A DNA stretch of 64,000 nt from Salipiger bermudensis HTCC2601 (GTDB lineage Bacteria; Pseudomonadota; Alphaproteobacteria; Rhodobacterales; Rhodobacteraceae), in contig NZ_DS022276.1 of NCBI RefSeq assembly GCF_000153725.1, positions 1,727,687 through 1,791,686 of the forward strand, read 5' to 3'. The translations under genes and the position numbers were made by a program. The notes beneath the pieces were generated by a model, which was not told the DNA's origin, did not search any database, and was given only the letters and a program-made list of their open reading frames with translations. Below are positions 40,537 through 49,340 of the stretch, piece by piece. Position 1 is the first letter of the stretch, and each line of letters begins with the position of its first letter.

Positions 40537-42765
40537 GTGGTGAGCGGGCGGCGCATCAGGGTGCGCGGGCAGGTGCAGGGGGTGGGGTTTCGTCCCTTCG
40601 TCTGGTCGCTGGCGCAGCGCTTCGGGGTGTCCGGAGAGGTGTCAAACGATGCCGAGGGGGTGCTGATCCTCTGTGCCGGGGGCGATCTCGACGGGTTCGA
40701 GGCCGCGTTGCGGGGCGAAGCGCCGCCGCTGGCGCGGGTCGACGCGGTGGAGAGCTGTGCGGCGGAGGTGCCTGTGGGAGAGGGCTTTGCCATCGTGGCC
40801 TCCGGCGGGCCGGGGGCGGAGACGCGGGTGACGCCGGATGCGGCGAGCTGCGGTGACTGCGTGGCGGAGATCTTCGACGTGGGGCGGCGACGGGGCTACG
40901 CCTTCACCAACTGCACCAATTGCGGGCCGCGCTTCACCATCCTCACCGGGCTGCCCTATGACCGGGCGCAGACCACCATGGCGGGTTTCGTGCTGTGTGA
41001 TGCGTGCCGGACTGAATACGAGGACCCGGGCGACCGGCGTTTCCATGCCCAGCCGGTGGCCTGCCCGGATTGCGGGCCGCGACTGTGGTTCGAACGTGAG
41101 GGGCGCGAGGTCGCGGGGGATGCGGTGGCGCGCGCCGCGGAGGCGCTGGGGCGCGGCGCGATCCTCGCGGTGAAGGGCCTCGGCGGATTTCATCTGTGCT
41201 GTGATGCGACGGATGCTGGCGCGGTGGCGGAGCTTCGGCGGCGCAAGCGGCGCCCGGCGAAGCCGCTGGCGCTGATGGCGTCTTTCGAAGTGCTGAAGGG
41301 CTATGCGGCTCCGGGTGTGGCCGAGCGGGCGTTGCTTGAGGAGCCGGCGGCGCCGATCGTTCTGTTGCCGAAGCAGGAGGGCGGCCTGCCCGAGGCGCTG
41401 GCGCCGGGACAGGGGGCGCTGGGCTGGATGCTGCCCTACACGCCGCTGCATCATCTGCTCTGTTCCGCTGTGGGGCGGCCCTTGGTGATGACCAGCGGCA
41501 ATCTCTCGGGCGAGCCGCAGGCCATCGGCAATGCCGAGGCGCGCGAGACGCTCGGTGGCCTCGTTGACGCCTTCCTCATGCATGACCGCGACATCGCCCG
41601 GCGGCTCGACGACAGCGTCGAGCGGATCACGCCGCAGGGGCCGATGGTGCTGCGCCGGGCGCGCGGGCGGGTGCCGGGTACGCTGGCGCTGCCCGATGGC
41701 TTCCCGACGCGACAGGTGGTGGCCTATGGCGGACAGATGAAGGCGGCGATTTGCCTGGTGAAGAACGGACAGGCGCTGCTTGGACATCACCTTGGCGAGC
41801 TCGACGAGGCGCTGACATGGGAGGCCTTCCTGCAGGCGGATCGCGACTATGCGGCGCTGTTCGATCATCGTCCCGAGGCGGTGGCCTGCGACCTGCACCC
41901 GGGCTACCGCGCGAGCCAGCATGCGCAGGGGCTGGGGCTTCCTGTGGTCGAGGTGCAGCATCATCACGCCCATCTCGCGGCCTGCCTTGGCGAGAACCGC
42001 TGGCCGCTCGACGCAGGACAGGTGGCGGGGATCGTGCTCGATGGCACCGGGCTGGGCGCGGACGGAACGCTCTGGGGCGGCGAGCTGCTGCTCGGTGATT
42101 ACCGGGGGGTCGAGCGGCTGGGATGGCTGCGCCCGGCGCCGCTGGTCGGTGGCGACCGGGCGGCGAGGGAGCCGTGGCGCAACGCGCTGGTGCGGCTCGA
42201 TCAGGCCGGGCTGGGGGACGAGGCCGAGGCGTTTTTCGCGGCGCACCCGCTGGCGCCGCTGCGCATGGCGGCCGCGAAAGGGTTGAACGCGCCGCTCTCC
42301 TCCAGCGCCGGGCGGCTTTTTGATGCGGTGGCGGCCTGTCTCGGGATCTGCCCGGCGGTGCAGAGCTATGAGGGCGAGGCGGCAACGCGGCTCGAGGCGC
42401 TGGCCGGGGGTGCGGGCGAGGGCTATAACCTGCCCTTCGCAAAGGGCGTCTTCGACACCGCGCCGCTGTTCCGGCAGCTGGTGCAGGACGGGCGCGCTGG
42501 CGTGCCGGTGGCGCAGCGGTCGTGGCGCTTTCATGCCGGGCTGGCGGAGGCCTTCGCGGCGCAGGCGCGGGCGCTGGTCGAGAGCGGGCGGGCAGAGGCG
42601 GTGGCGCTCTCGGGGGGCTGCTTCCAGAACGCGCTGCTGCTCGATCTCACGGTCAAGGCGCTGGGCGACGTGCCGGTGCTGATTCACCGCAAGACCCCTG
42701 CCAACGATGGCAGTTTGGCGCTGGGGCAGGCGCTGGTGGCGCTCGCAAGGCTGGAAAGCCGCTGA
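40537..42765 (+). CDS. hypF: hydrogenase maturation carbamoyltransferase HypF
   Basis: The 742-residue HypF has an N-terminal acylphosphatase domain (VRGQVQGVGFRPFVW), two zinc fingers (CGDC at 105-108 with CTNC; CDAC with CPDC), a YrdC-like domain (AVKGLGGFHLCCDA, RRRKRRPAKPLALM, SGNLSGEPQ) and a Kae1-like domain (HHHAHLAACLGE, GIVLDGTGLG, ALSGGCFQNALLL). It turns carbamoyl phosphate into the thiocarbamate on HypE that becomes cyanide at the active site. The start is GTG at 40537 or the next codon, also GTG; no ATG is in frame. Confidence 0.96.
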   Translation: MVSGRRIRVRGQVQGVGFRPFVWSLAQRFGVSGEVSNDAEGVLILCAGGDLDGFEAALRGEAPPLARVDAVESCAAEVPVGEGFAIVASGGPGAETRVTPDAASCGDCVAEIFDVGRRRGYAFTNCTNCGPRFTILTGLPYDRAQTTMAGFVLCDACRTEYEDPGDRRFHAQPVACPDCGPRLWFEREGREVAGDAVARAAEALGRGAILAVKGLGGFHLCCDATDAGAVAELRRRKRRPAKPLALMASFEVLKGYAAPGVAERALLEEPAAPIVLLPKQEGGLPEALAPGQGALGWMLPYTPLHHLLCSAVGRPLVMTSGNLSGEPQAIGNAEARETLGGLVDAFLMHDRDIARRLDDSVERITPQGPMVLRRARGRVPGTLALPDGFPTRQVVAYGGQMKAAICLVKNGQALLGHHLGELDEALTWEAFLQADRDYAALFDHRPEAVACDLHPGYRASQHAQGLGLPVVEVQHHHAHLAACLGENRWPLDAGQVAGIVLDGTGLGADGTLWGGELLLGDYRGVERLGWLRPAPLVGGDRAAREPWRNALVRLDQAGLGDEAEAFFAAHPLAPLRMAAAKGLNAPLSSSAGRLFDAVAACLGICPAVQSYEGEAATRLEALAGGAGEGYNLPFAKGVFDTAPLFRQLVQDGRAGVPVAQRSWRFHAGLAEAFAAQARALVESGRAEAVALSGGCFQNALLLDLTVKALGDVPVLIHRKTPANDGSLALGQALVALARLESR

Positions 42766-42971
42766 CCGGAGCCCGGCGCGGCCCGGAAAGCCCCTGACCG
42801 TGCCGTGCCCCCTCCTCTCCATCTAACATACTGTCGAGGTTCATCTTTTCGAAGCGCCCGCGAAACGGGCATCGGGCTTCCGCACACGGCGGCATACCGC
42901 GATGCTCGGTGAATGCTGCGCGACAGGGAGCGTCGGCGCAGGGATTTCGCGAATTGGAGGAGGGCGCCAGC

Positions 42972-44060
42972 TTGAGCCAGATCGAAACCTTCTACGAGGT
43001 CATGCGCAGCCAGGGCATCACCCGGCGCAGTTTCATGAAATACTGCTCGCTGACCGCCGCAGCGCTGGGCCTCGGCCCGGCCTTCGTCCCCAAGATCGCG
43101 CATGCGATGGAGACCAAGCCGCGCACCCCGGTGATCTGGGTGCACGGGCTGGAATGCACCTGCTGCTCCGAGAGTTTCATCCGCAGCGCGCACCCGCTCG
43201 CCAAGGATGTCGTGCTGTCGATGATCAGCCTCGATTACGACGACACTCTGATGGCGGCGGCCGGCCACCAGGCCGAGGCGGCGCTGCAGGACACCATCGA
43301 CAAGTACAAGGGCAACTACATCCTCGCGGTCGAGGGCAACCCGCCGCTCAACGAGGACGGCATGTATTGCATCGTCGGTGGCAAGCCCTTCGTTGATCAG
43401 CTCAAGCACGCTGCCGAGCACGCCAAGGCGATCATCTCCTGGGGCGCCTGCGCCTCCTATGGCTGCGTGCAGGCCGCCAAGCCCAACCCGACCCGTGCCA
43501 CCCCCGTTCACAAGGTCATTACCGACAAGCCGATCATCAAGGTGCCGGGCTGCCCGCCCATCGCCGAGGTGATGACCGGGGTGATCACCTACATGCTCAC
43601 CTTTGACCGTCTGCCGGAACTTGATCGGCAGGGGCGGCCGGCGATGTTTTACTCTCAGCGTATCCATGACAAGTGCTATCGCCGGCCGCATTTCGATGCC
43701 GGTCAGTTCGTCGAGGCCTGGGACGACGAGAACGCGCGCAAGGGCTATTGCCTCTACAAGATGGGCTGCAAGGGGCCGACCACCTACAACGCCTGCTCGA
43801 CCGTGCGCTGGAACGAGGGCGTCTCGTTCCCGATCCAGTCGGGCCATGGCTGCATCGGCTGCTCGGAAGACGGCTTCTGGGACCAGGGCAGCTTCTACAA
43901 CCGCGTCACCGACCTGACTCAGTTCGGGGTCGAGGCCAATGCCGACAAGATCGGCATGGCGGCGGCCGGCGTGGTCGGCGGCGGCATTGCGCTGCACGCC
44001 GCCGTCTCGGCTCTGAAATCGGCACAGAAGAAGACCCAGTCTTCGAAAGAGGAGGTGTAA
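42972..44060 (+). CDS. hupS: uptake [NiFe]-hydrogenase small subunit HupS (oxygen-tolerant type)
   Basis: From a TTG start at 42972, behind GGAGGAGGG, the product has 362 residues and opens [25 protein letters not shown], a Tat signal cleaved near IAHA. The proximal-cluster cysteines include two extra ones: [10 protein letters not shown] (C62, C64, C65) and GACASYGC. This six-cysteine pattern is known from oxygen-tolerant group 1d enzymes with a 4Fe-3S cluster. The medial/distal motifs and a C-terminal membrane helix ([21 protein letters not shown]) follow. A GTG at 42909 would extend the protein by 21 residues not typical of the family. Confidence 0.95.
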   Translation: MSQIETFYEVMRSQGITRRSFMKYCSLTAAALGLGPAFVPKIAHAMETKPRTPVIWVHGLECTCCSESFIRSAHPLAKDVVLSMISLDYDDTLMAAAGHQAEAALQDTIDKYKGNYILAVEGNPPLNEDGMYCIVGGKPFVDQLKHAAEHAKAIISWGACASYGCVQAAKPNPTRATPVHKVITDKPIIKVPGCPPIAEVMTGVITYMLTFDRLPELDRQGRPAMFYSQRIHDKCYRRPHFDAGQFVEAWDDENARKGYCLYKMGCKGPTTYNACSTVRWNEGVSFPIQSGHGCIGCSEDGFWDQGSFYNRVTDLTQFGVEANADKIGMAAAGVVGGGIALHAAVSALKSAQKKTQSSKEEV

Positions 44061-44063
44061 CCG

Positions 44064-45857
44064 ATGGTTATCCAGACCCCCAATGGCTACACGCTCGACA
44101 ATGGCGGCCAGCGCGTGGTGATCGACCCGGTGACCCGGATCGAGGGCCACATGCGCTGCGAGGTCAACGTCAACGATGACAACATCATCACCAACGCGGT
44201 TTCGACCGGCACCATGTGGCGCGGGCTCGAGGTCATTCTCAAGGGCCGCGACCCGCGTGATGCCTGGGCCTTCACCGAGCGCATCTGCGGCGTCTGCACC
44301 GGCACCCACGCGCTGACCTCCGTGCGCGCGGTAGAGGATGCGCTCAGCATCTCGATCCCCGACAACGCCAACTCGATCCGCAACATGATGCAGCTGGCGC
44401 TGGAGATCCACGACCACGTGGTGCATTTCTACCACCTGCACGCGCTCGACTGGGTGAACCCGATCAACGCGCTCAAGGCCGACCCAAAGGCGACCTCGGA
44501 GCTGCAGCAGACCGTGGGCCCGAACCATCCGCTGTCGTCGCCGGGCTATTTCCGCGACGTGCAGAACCGGCTGAAGAAATTCGTGGAATCCGGTCAGCTG
44601 GGTCTCTTCAAGAACGGCTACTGGGACAACCCCGCCTACAAGCTGCCGCCCGAGGCGGACCTGATGGCGACGACCCACTATCTCGAGGCGCTGGATCTCC
44701 AGAAGGAGATCGTCAAGGTCCACACCATCTTCGGGGGCAAGAACCCGCATCCGAACTGGCTGGTGGGCGGCGTACCGTGCCCGATCAACATGGATGGCGT
44801 GGGCTCGGTCGGCGCGATCAACATGGAGCGGCTCAACATGGTCTCGTCGATCATCGACCAGACCCAGGAGTTCAACCGCAACGTCTATATCCCCGACGTG
44901 AAGGCGATCGGCGGCTTCTACCGCAACTGGCTCTACGGTGGCGGCCTGTCGTCGCAGGCCTGCCTCGCCTATGGCGACATCCCCGAGCATCCCAACGATT
45001 TCTCGCCCGAGCAGCTGCACCTGCCGCGCGGCGCGATCGTCAACGGCAACCTCAACGAGGTGCTCGACGTCGACGTGCGCGACCCCGAGCAGGTGCAGGA
45101 GTTCGTCGACCACTCTTGGTACACCTATGGCGAGGCCGGCAAGGGTCTGCACCCGTGGGACGGTGTCACCGAGCCGAAATACGAGCTCGGCCCCAACGCC
45201 AAGGGCACCCGGACCGACATCAAGGAGCTCGACGAGGCGGCGAAATACTCGTGGATCAAGGCGCCGCGCTGGCGCGGGCACGCGATGGAGGTGGGCCCGC
45301 TGGCGCGCTACATCGTCGGCTACGCCAAGGGTCACGAGGACATCCGCGACCAGGTCGACCGGCTGCTGTCGGACATGGACCTGCCGATGGAGGCGCTGTT
45401 CTCGACGCTGGGCCGCACCGCGGCGCGGGCGCTCGAGTCGGAGTATTGCGGCCGTCTGCAACGGCACTTCTTCGACAAGATGATGACCAACATCCGCAAC
45501 GGCGACGAGTCGACCGCGAATGTCGAGAAATGGGATCCCTCGACCTGGCCCTCCGAGGCCAAGGGCGTGGGCATGACCGAGGCGCCGCGCGGCGCGCTGG
45601 GGCACTGGATCAAGATCAAGGACGGGCGCATCGAGAACTACCAATGCGTCGTGCCGACCACGTGGAACGGCTCGCCCCGCGACACCGCCGGCAATATCGG
45701 CGCCTTCGAGGCCTCGCTGATGAACACCAAGGTCGAGCGCCCCGAAGAGCCGGTCGAGATCCTGCGCACGCTGCATAGTTTCGACCCGTGCCTCGCGTGT
45801 TCGACGCACGTGATGTCGCCAGACGGCGACGAACTGGCAAACGTCAAGGTCCGCTGA
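44064..45857 (+). CDS. hupL: uptake [NiFe]-hydrogenase large subunit HupL
   Basis: The 597-residue large subunit starts [34 protein letters not shown] and carries the nickel ligands in [15 protein letters not shown] and DPCLACSTH. Fifteen residues ([15 protein letters not shown]) follow the histidine and should be removed by HupD. It starts 3 bases after hupS, behind GGAGG, and transfers with HupS through the Tat route. Confidence 0.97.
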   Translation: MVIQTPNGYTLDNGGQRVVIDPVTRIEGHMRCEVNVNDDNIITNAVSTGTMWRGLEVILKGRDPRDAWAFTERICGVCTGTHALTSVRAVEDALSISIPDNANSIRNMMQLALEIHDHVVHFYHLHALDWVNPINALKADPKATSELQQTVGPNHPLSSPGYFRDVQNRLKKFVESGQLGLFKNGYWDNPAYKLPPEADLMATTHYLEALDLQKEIVKVHTIFGGKNPHPNWLVGGVPCPINMDGVGSVGAINMERLNMVSSIIDQTQEFNRNVYIPDVKAIGGFYRNWLYGGGLSSQACLAYGDIPEHPNDFSPEQLHLPRGAIVNGNLNEVLDVDVRDPEQVQEFVDHSWYTYGEAGKGLHPWDGVTEPKYELGPNAKGTRTDIKELDEAAKYSWIKAPRWRGHAMEVGPLARYIVGYAKGHEDIRDQVDRLLSDMDLPMEALFSTLGRTAARALESEYCGRLQRHFFDKMMTNIRNGDESTANVEKWDPSTWPSEAKGVGMTEAPRGALGHWIKIKDGRIENYQCVVPTTWNGSPRDTAGNIGAFEASLMNTKVERPEEPVEILRTLHSFDPCLACSTHVMSPDGDELANVKVR

Positions 45858-45871
45858 GGAGGAGAGGACAC

Positions 45872-46054
45872 ATGAAAAAGGCACTCGCATTCTGGCTGGC
45901 CTCCGCCTCGGCGGCCTTCGCCCATGCCGGTCACGACGCGGCCCTGCCCGCCGACGGAGCGGCGCACTGGCTGCTCTCGCCCCTGCACGGGCTGGGCGTC
46001 CTGGCGCTGGCCGGCATCCTGTGGATGGTGCTGCGCGCCCGCCGCAAGGAGTGA
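45872..46054 (+). CDS. 60-residue single-span protein between hupL and hupC
   Basis: The ATG at 45872 follows a strong GAGGAGGAGAGG site 14 bases after the hupL stop, so it is almost certainly translated. It has a signal-like N-terminus (MKKALAFWLASASAAFAHAG), a His-bearing segment (AHAGHDAALP, AAHWLLSPLHGL) and one membrane span (LGVLALAGILWMVL) ending RARRKE. The AHAGHD start recalls the N-terminus of HupE-type metal permeases, but the rest is missing. R. capsulatus has no known gene here. It may be a small subunit or assembly helper of the membrane-bound enzyme. Confidence 0.82.
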   Translation: MKKALAFWLASASAAFAHAGHDAALPADGAAHWLLSPLHGLGVLALAGILWMVLRARRKE

Positions 46055-46058
46055 GCCG

Positions 46059-46835
46059 ATGGAGCAGAAAACCGTTCCGCCCCGCGACCCGGAGGCCGAC
46101 CCGCTCTCGACCTCCCGTCTGACCGGAGACGCCACCGACCAGGACATCGAGTCGATCCGCCGGCGCACCTCGGTCTTCGTCTACGAATGGCCAGTGCGGC
46201 TGTGGCACTGGATCAACGCGGCGCTGATCATGATCCTGATCGGCACCGGCTGGCTGATCGCCTCGCCGCTGCCGTCGATGAACTTCGCCGAAGCGACGTT
46301 CCAGTTCGTCATGGGCTACAACCGTTTCATCCACTTCGCCGCCGGGCAGTTGCTGACCGTGGCCTTCGCGGCCCGGGTCTACTGGGCGCTGGTGGGCAAC
46401 CATCATTCCAAGCAGCTGTTCTACGTTCCGGTGTGGAAGAAATCGTGGTGGAAAGAGGTCGTCCACGAACTGCGCTGGTATGCCTTCCTCGAGGACGTTC
46501 CGAAGAAATACGTGGGTCACAATCCGCTGGCGCAGGTGGCGATGTTCTTCTTCATGACCGTCGGCATCACCTTCATGCTTCTGACCGGCTGGGCGCTCTA
46601 CGCCGAGGGCGCGGGGCAGGGCTCGCTGCCGGATCTGGCGATGGGCTGGCTCATCGCCTGGGTGCAGAACACGCAGGTGCTGCACTCGCTGCATCACCTC
46701 GGCATGTGGTTCATCATCATCTTCATGATGATCCATATCTACGCCGCGATCCGCGAGGATATCATGTCGCGCCAGTCGATGGTCTCGACGATGATCTCCG
46801 GTCACCGCACCTTCAAGGACGACCTGCCGGACTGA
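46059..46835 (+). CDS. hupC: hydrogenase cytochrome b subunit HupC
   Basis: The 258-residue Ni/Fe-hydrogenase b-type cytochrome starts after a cytosolic stretch (MEQKTVPPRDPEAD). It contains YEWPVRLWHWINAALIMILIGTGWLI, FIHFAAGQLLTVAFAARVYWALVGN, an AMFFFMTVGITFMLLTGWAL helix, and HSLHHLGMWFIIIFMMIHIYAAIRED, with the histidines that hold two hemes. It passes electrons from HupSL to quinone. A terminator follows. Confidence 0.96.
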   Translation: MEQKTVPPRDPEADPLSTSRLTGDATDQDIESIRRRTSVFVYEWPVRLWHWINAALIMILIGTGWLIASPLPSMNFAEATFQFVMGYNRFIHFAAGQLLTVAFAARVYWALVGNHHSKQLFYVPVWKKSWWKEVVHELRWYAFLEDVPKKYVGHNPLAQVAMFFFMTVGITFMLLTGWALYAEGAGQGSLPDLAMGWLIAWVQNTQVLHSLHHLGMWFIIIFMMIHIYAAIREDIMSRQSMVSTMISGHRTFKDDLPD

Positions 46836-46861
46836 GGTTTCCGGTTTTGGACGACACGTGG

Positions 46862-46888
46862 AACGGGCCCTTGCAGGGCCCGTTTTTC
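46862..46888 (+). terminator. intrinsic terminator after hupC
   Basis: A 9-base stem (46862-46870 with 46876-46884) with a 5-base loop runs into TTTTT. It ends the hupS-hupC unit; downstream hup genes then need read-through or their own promoter. Confidence 0.88.
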
Positions 46889-47116
46889 TTTCTGGCATTT
46901 GTCCTTGCGGATTGTCCTATTAGTGGAAAGTATCCTTCCATAACGGAAACCGTTAGTCGCATCGATTTCAGGCTTTATGTGTTTATTTTCATAAGGATAG
47001 GTAAAGGTGACTGGCAGATGCAGAATCCCTGCCAGGCGCGGGCGGACACGATAATCTCGTTCGGGCCAGCAGGCGGAAACACGTCTTTCGCCGGGCAAGC
47101 AAGGGGAGGGGACGGC
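46889..47116 (+). promoter_or_regulatory. 228-base AT-richer gap upstream of hupD, probable promoter region
   Basis: No gene is apparent. The segment is markedly less GC-rich than its surroundings (for example 46910-47010, with ATTAGTGG, CATAACGG, TTTATGTGTTTATTTTCATAAGG). A promoter for hupDFGHJK and the hyp genes would fit here because a strong terminator precedes it. I cannot define the -35 and -10 boxes. Confidence 0.45.
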
Positions 47117-47725
47117 ATGGCGCGCAAGGCGCTCATTCTCGGCATCGGCAACGTGCTCTGGGCGGACGAGGGATTCGGCGTGCGCTGCGTCGAGCATCTC
47201 GCGGATACGCTTTCCTTCGGAGACGACGTCAGGGTGCTCGACGGTGGCACGCAGGGGCTCTATCTGCTGCCCTTCCTCGAAGAGGCCGACCTGCTCGTGG
47301 TGTTCGACGCGGTGGATTACGGCCTCCAGCCCGGCACCATGAAGGTGGTCGAGGGCGACGAGGTGCCGCGCTTCATGGGCGCCAAGAAGATGTCGCTGCA
47401 CCAGACCGGCTTCCAGGACGTGATCGCCACCGCCCAGCTGATGGATTACTGCCCCGCCGAGCTTCTGCTCGTCGGCTGCCAGCCCGAGGAGCTCGAGGAT
47501 TACGGCGGCGGCTTGCGCCCGGTCGTCGCGGCGCGCATCCCCGAGGCGGTGCAGATCGCCCGCGACTGGCTGGCGGCGCGCGGCTTTCACGCCACCGATG
47601 GCCGCACCGAGACCGACGCGCTGGCCGACAGCGCCATCCGGCATCAGGCCTACGAGGCCGGTCGCCCGACCGAGGAAGAGGCCTGCCGCACCGGCGATGC
47701 CCGCTTCTTCCCGGCGGCGGAGTAG
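47117..47725 (+). CDS. hupD: hydrogenase maturation protease HupD
   Basis: The 202-residue HyaD/HupD-type endopeptidase begins MARKALILGIGNVLWADEGFGVRCVEHLAD and has the nickel-binding acidic residues (E near 17, D in DAVDYG) and the MSLHQTGFQDV histidine region. It cuts the C-terminal peptide from HupL after nickel insertion. The ATG at 47117 follows GGGGAGGGG. Confidence 0.95.
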   Translation: MARKALILGIGNVLWADEGFGVRCVEHLADTLSFGDDVRVLDGGTQGLYLLPFLEEADLLVVFDAVDYGLQPGTMKVVEGDEVPRFMGAKKMSLHQTGFQDVIATAQLMDYCPAELLLVGCQPEELEDYGGGLRPVVAARIPEAVQIARDWLAARGFHATDGRTETDALADSAIRHQAYEAGRPTEEEACRTGDARFFPAAE

Positions 47726-47730
47726 GCCCG

Positions 47731-48051
47731 ATGTGCGTCGGCATCCCGATGCGGATCCTCTCGGTCGACGGCATCGCCGGCCGCGCCACCGGCGACGAGG
47801 GTGAGGCGCTGATCGACCTGTCGCTGGTCGGCGACGTGGCGCCTGGCACCTGGGTGCTGACCCATCTCGGCCATGCCCGCGAGGTGATCTCCGAGCAGGA
47901 GGCCGAGTTGATCGCCCGGGCCCTGCGCGGCCTGCGCAGCATCATGCAAGGGGCAGGGGCGGGTGACGCCTTTGCCGATCTCGACAACCGCAGTCCCGCC
48001 CTGCCGCCGCATCTCGAAGCGGCGCGGCTGGCGGGTAAGACAACCGCCTGA
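47731..48051 (+). CDS. hupF: HypC-family chaperone HupF
   Basis: The 106-residue protein starts MCVGIPMRI, the HypC/HupF signature whose cysteine after Met holds the Fe(CN)2CO precursor. Its position after hupD and its C-terminal extension (EAARLAGKTTA) fit HupF, which protects HupL under oxygen, rather than HypC, which is encoded at 53790-54098. Confidence 0.94.
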   Translation: MCVGIPMRILSVDGIAGRATGDEGEALIDLSLVGDVAPGTWVLTHLGHAREVISEQEAELIARALRGLRSIMQGAGAGDAFADLDNRSPALPPHLEAARLAGKTTA

Positions 48052-48112
48052 ACAAGACGGCCCGAGCAAACCGGCCCGCGTACACGGCCTGAGCCGCGCC
48101 CGAGGAGGACAC

Positions 48113-48499
48113 ATGTCACACCCCCTGATCGACCGGCTGGTGAGCGAGCTCGGCTGGCCCCGTCTGAGCACAATGGCCGATGTCGCGGCCTTCACCGAGG
48201 CGCCGGGCGCCCATTGCCTCTTCGTGCCGGGCGACCCCAAGCGCAACCTCGAGAGCGCCGACGTGGCGGTGATCCTGCCCGAGTTGCGCATCGCCTTCCA
48301 GCGCGCCTTCGACTGCGCCGTGGTCGATGACGCCATCGAGACCCAGCTGCGCGAGGCGACCGGCGTGCTGAAGACGCCATCGCTGATCTTCTTCCGCGAC
48401 GGGGCCTGCCTCGGCGGCATCCCCAAGGTGCGCGATTGGGACGACTACATGGCGCGCATCCCGCAGATCCTGAACGCAACCCCGGCCCCGGCGGCCTGA
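48113..48499 (+). CDS. hupG: hydrogenase assembly protein HupG (HyaE family)
   Basis: The 128-residue protein is of the HyaE/HupG thioredoxin-fold type without a CxxC motif (CLFVPGDPKRNLESADVAVILPEL, TPSLIFFRDGACLGGIPKVRDW). It is thought to hold the Tat-bound small subunit. The ATG at 48113 follows GAGGAGG. Confidence 0.92.
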   Translation: MSHPLIDRLVSELGWPRLSTMADVAAFTEAPGAHCLFVPGDPKRNLESADVAVILPELRIAFQRAFDCAVVDDAIETQLREATGVLKTPSLIFFRDGACLGGIPKVRDWDDYMARIPQILNATPAPAA

Positions 48500-48512
48500 C
48501 GGAGGACAGCAG

Positions 48513-49340
48513 ATGGTCAACAATTTCCACATGCCGCCCGTGGGCTACGGCCCCGGCTCGCAGCCCGAGGACGAGGCCGAGCTGGAATACATGCCGCTGC
48601 CGCAGGACATGCGCACCTTCTCGGTGCACATCCCCGATGTCGAGAATAGCGGCGGGCTGGCTCCGGCGATGGACCTGCTGGCGCGGGTCGCCAACGCTGC
48701 CGACCGGGTTGCCGCCGAAGGGGGCTCCGAACGCTTCGATCTCGCGGTGCTCGACCCGGCCAACCGCCGCCTGATCGCCGAGACCATGGGCGAGGGCGAG
48801 GTGGCGATGAAGATCCGTGGCCTGCCCTCGGTGCGGGCACAGGAATCGGTCTTTGCCGGCATCTGGGTGCTGCATGGCGCGGGGCTCGACGCCATCGAGG
48901 TGGCGAGCGTCCCGCAGGATGCCCGCGCCCGCGCCTTCGAGCCGTTCCGCCCCGGCGACGCGAATGCCCCGGGCACCGGCGTGGTCAACGCGCCCGCGTT
49001 GCTGGTCGAGCTGCAGGACAAGAGCGCCGGCTACGCGGCCAGCGGCGAGCTGCACGTGGTCAACCTCACCCTGCTGCCGCATACCGAGGGCGATCTGACC
49101 TGGCTCGACGCGCGGCTGGGCGTGGGCTCCACCGACATCCTGTCGCGCGGCTACGGCAATTGCCGGGTCACGGCGACGGCGCTGCCGCATGTCTGGCGGG
49201 TGCAGTTCTACAACTCGATGGACCAACTCATCCTCGACACGTTCGAGGTTACCGACATGCCCGAGGTCGCCATTGCCGCGGCCGAGGACCTGAGCGACAG
49301 CGCCGAGCGCCTGCGTGAAGTGCTGGAGGCGATCACATGA
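48513..49340 (+). CDS. hupH: hydrogenase assembly protein HupH (HyaF family)
   Basis: The 275-residue protein has the HupH pattern YGPGSQPEDEAELEYMPLPQDMRTF, and a C-terminal domain with ELHVVNLTLLPHTEGDL, LGVGSTDILSRGYGNCRVTAT and VWRVQFYNSMDQLILDTFEVTDMPEVAIAA. HupH acts in small-subunit maturation. It overlaps hupJ by 4 bases. Confidence 0.94.
   Translation: MVNNFHMPPVGYGPGSQPEDEAELEYMPLPQDMRTFSVHIPDVENSGGLAPAMDLLARVANAADRVAAEGGSERFDLAVLDPANRRLIAETMGEGEVAMKIRGLPSVRAQESVFAGIWVLHGAGLDAIEVASVPQDARARAFEPFRPGDANAPGTGVVNAPALLVELQDKSAGYAASGELHVVNLTLLPHTEGDLTWLDARLGVGSTDILSRGYGNCRVTATALPHVWRVQFYNSMDQLILDTFEVTDMPEVAIAAAEDLSDSAERLREVLEAIT

Noticed and set aside
42684-46898. A long minus-strand open frame across hupS, hupL and hupC
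   Set aside because: It is antisense to the hydrogenase structural genes, which have unmistakable motifs. It has no ribosome binding site or domain of its own.
46891-46906. A -24/-12-like sequence TGGCATTTGTCCTTGC upstream of hupD
   Set aside because: The GG-to-GC distance is one base too long for sigma-54, and it directly follows the hupC terminator.
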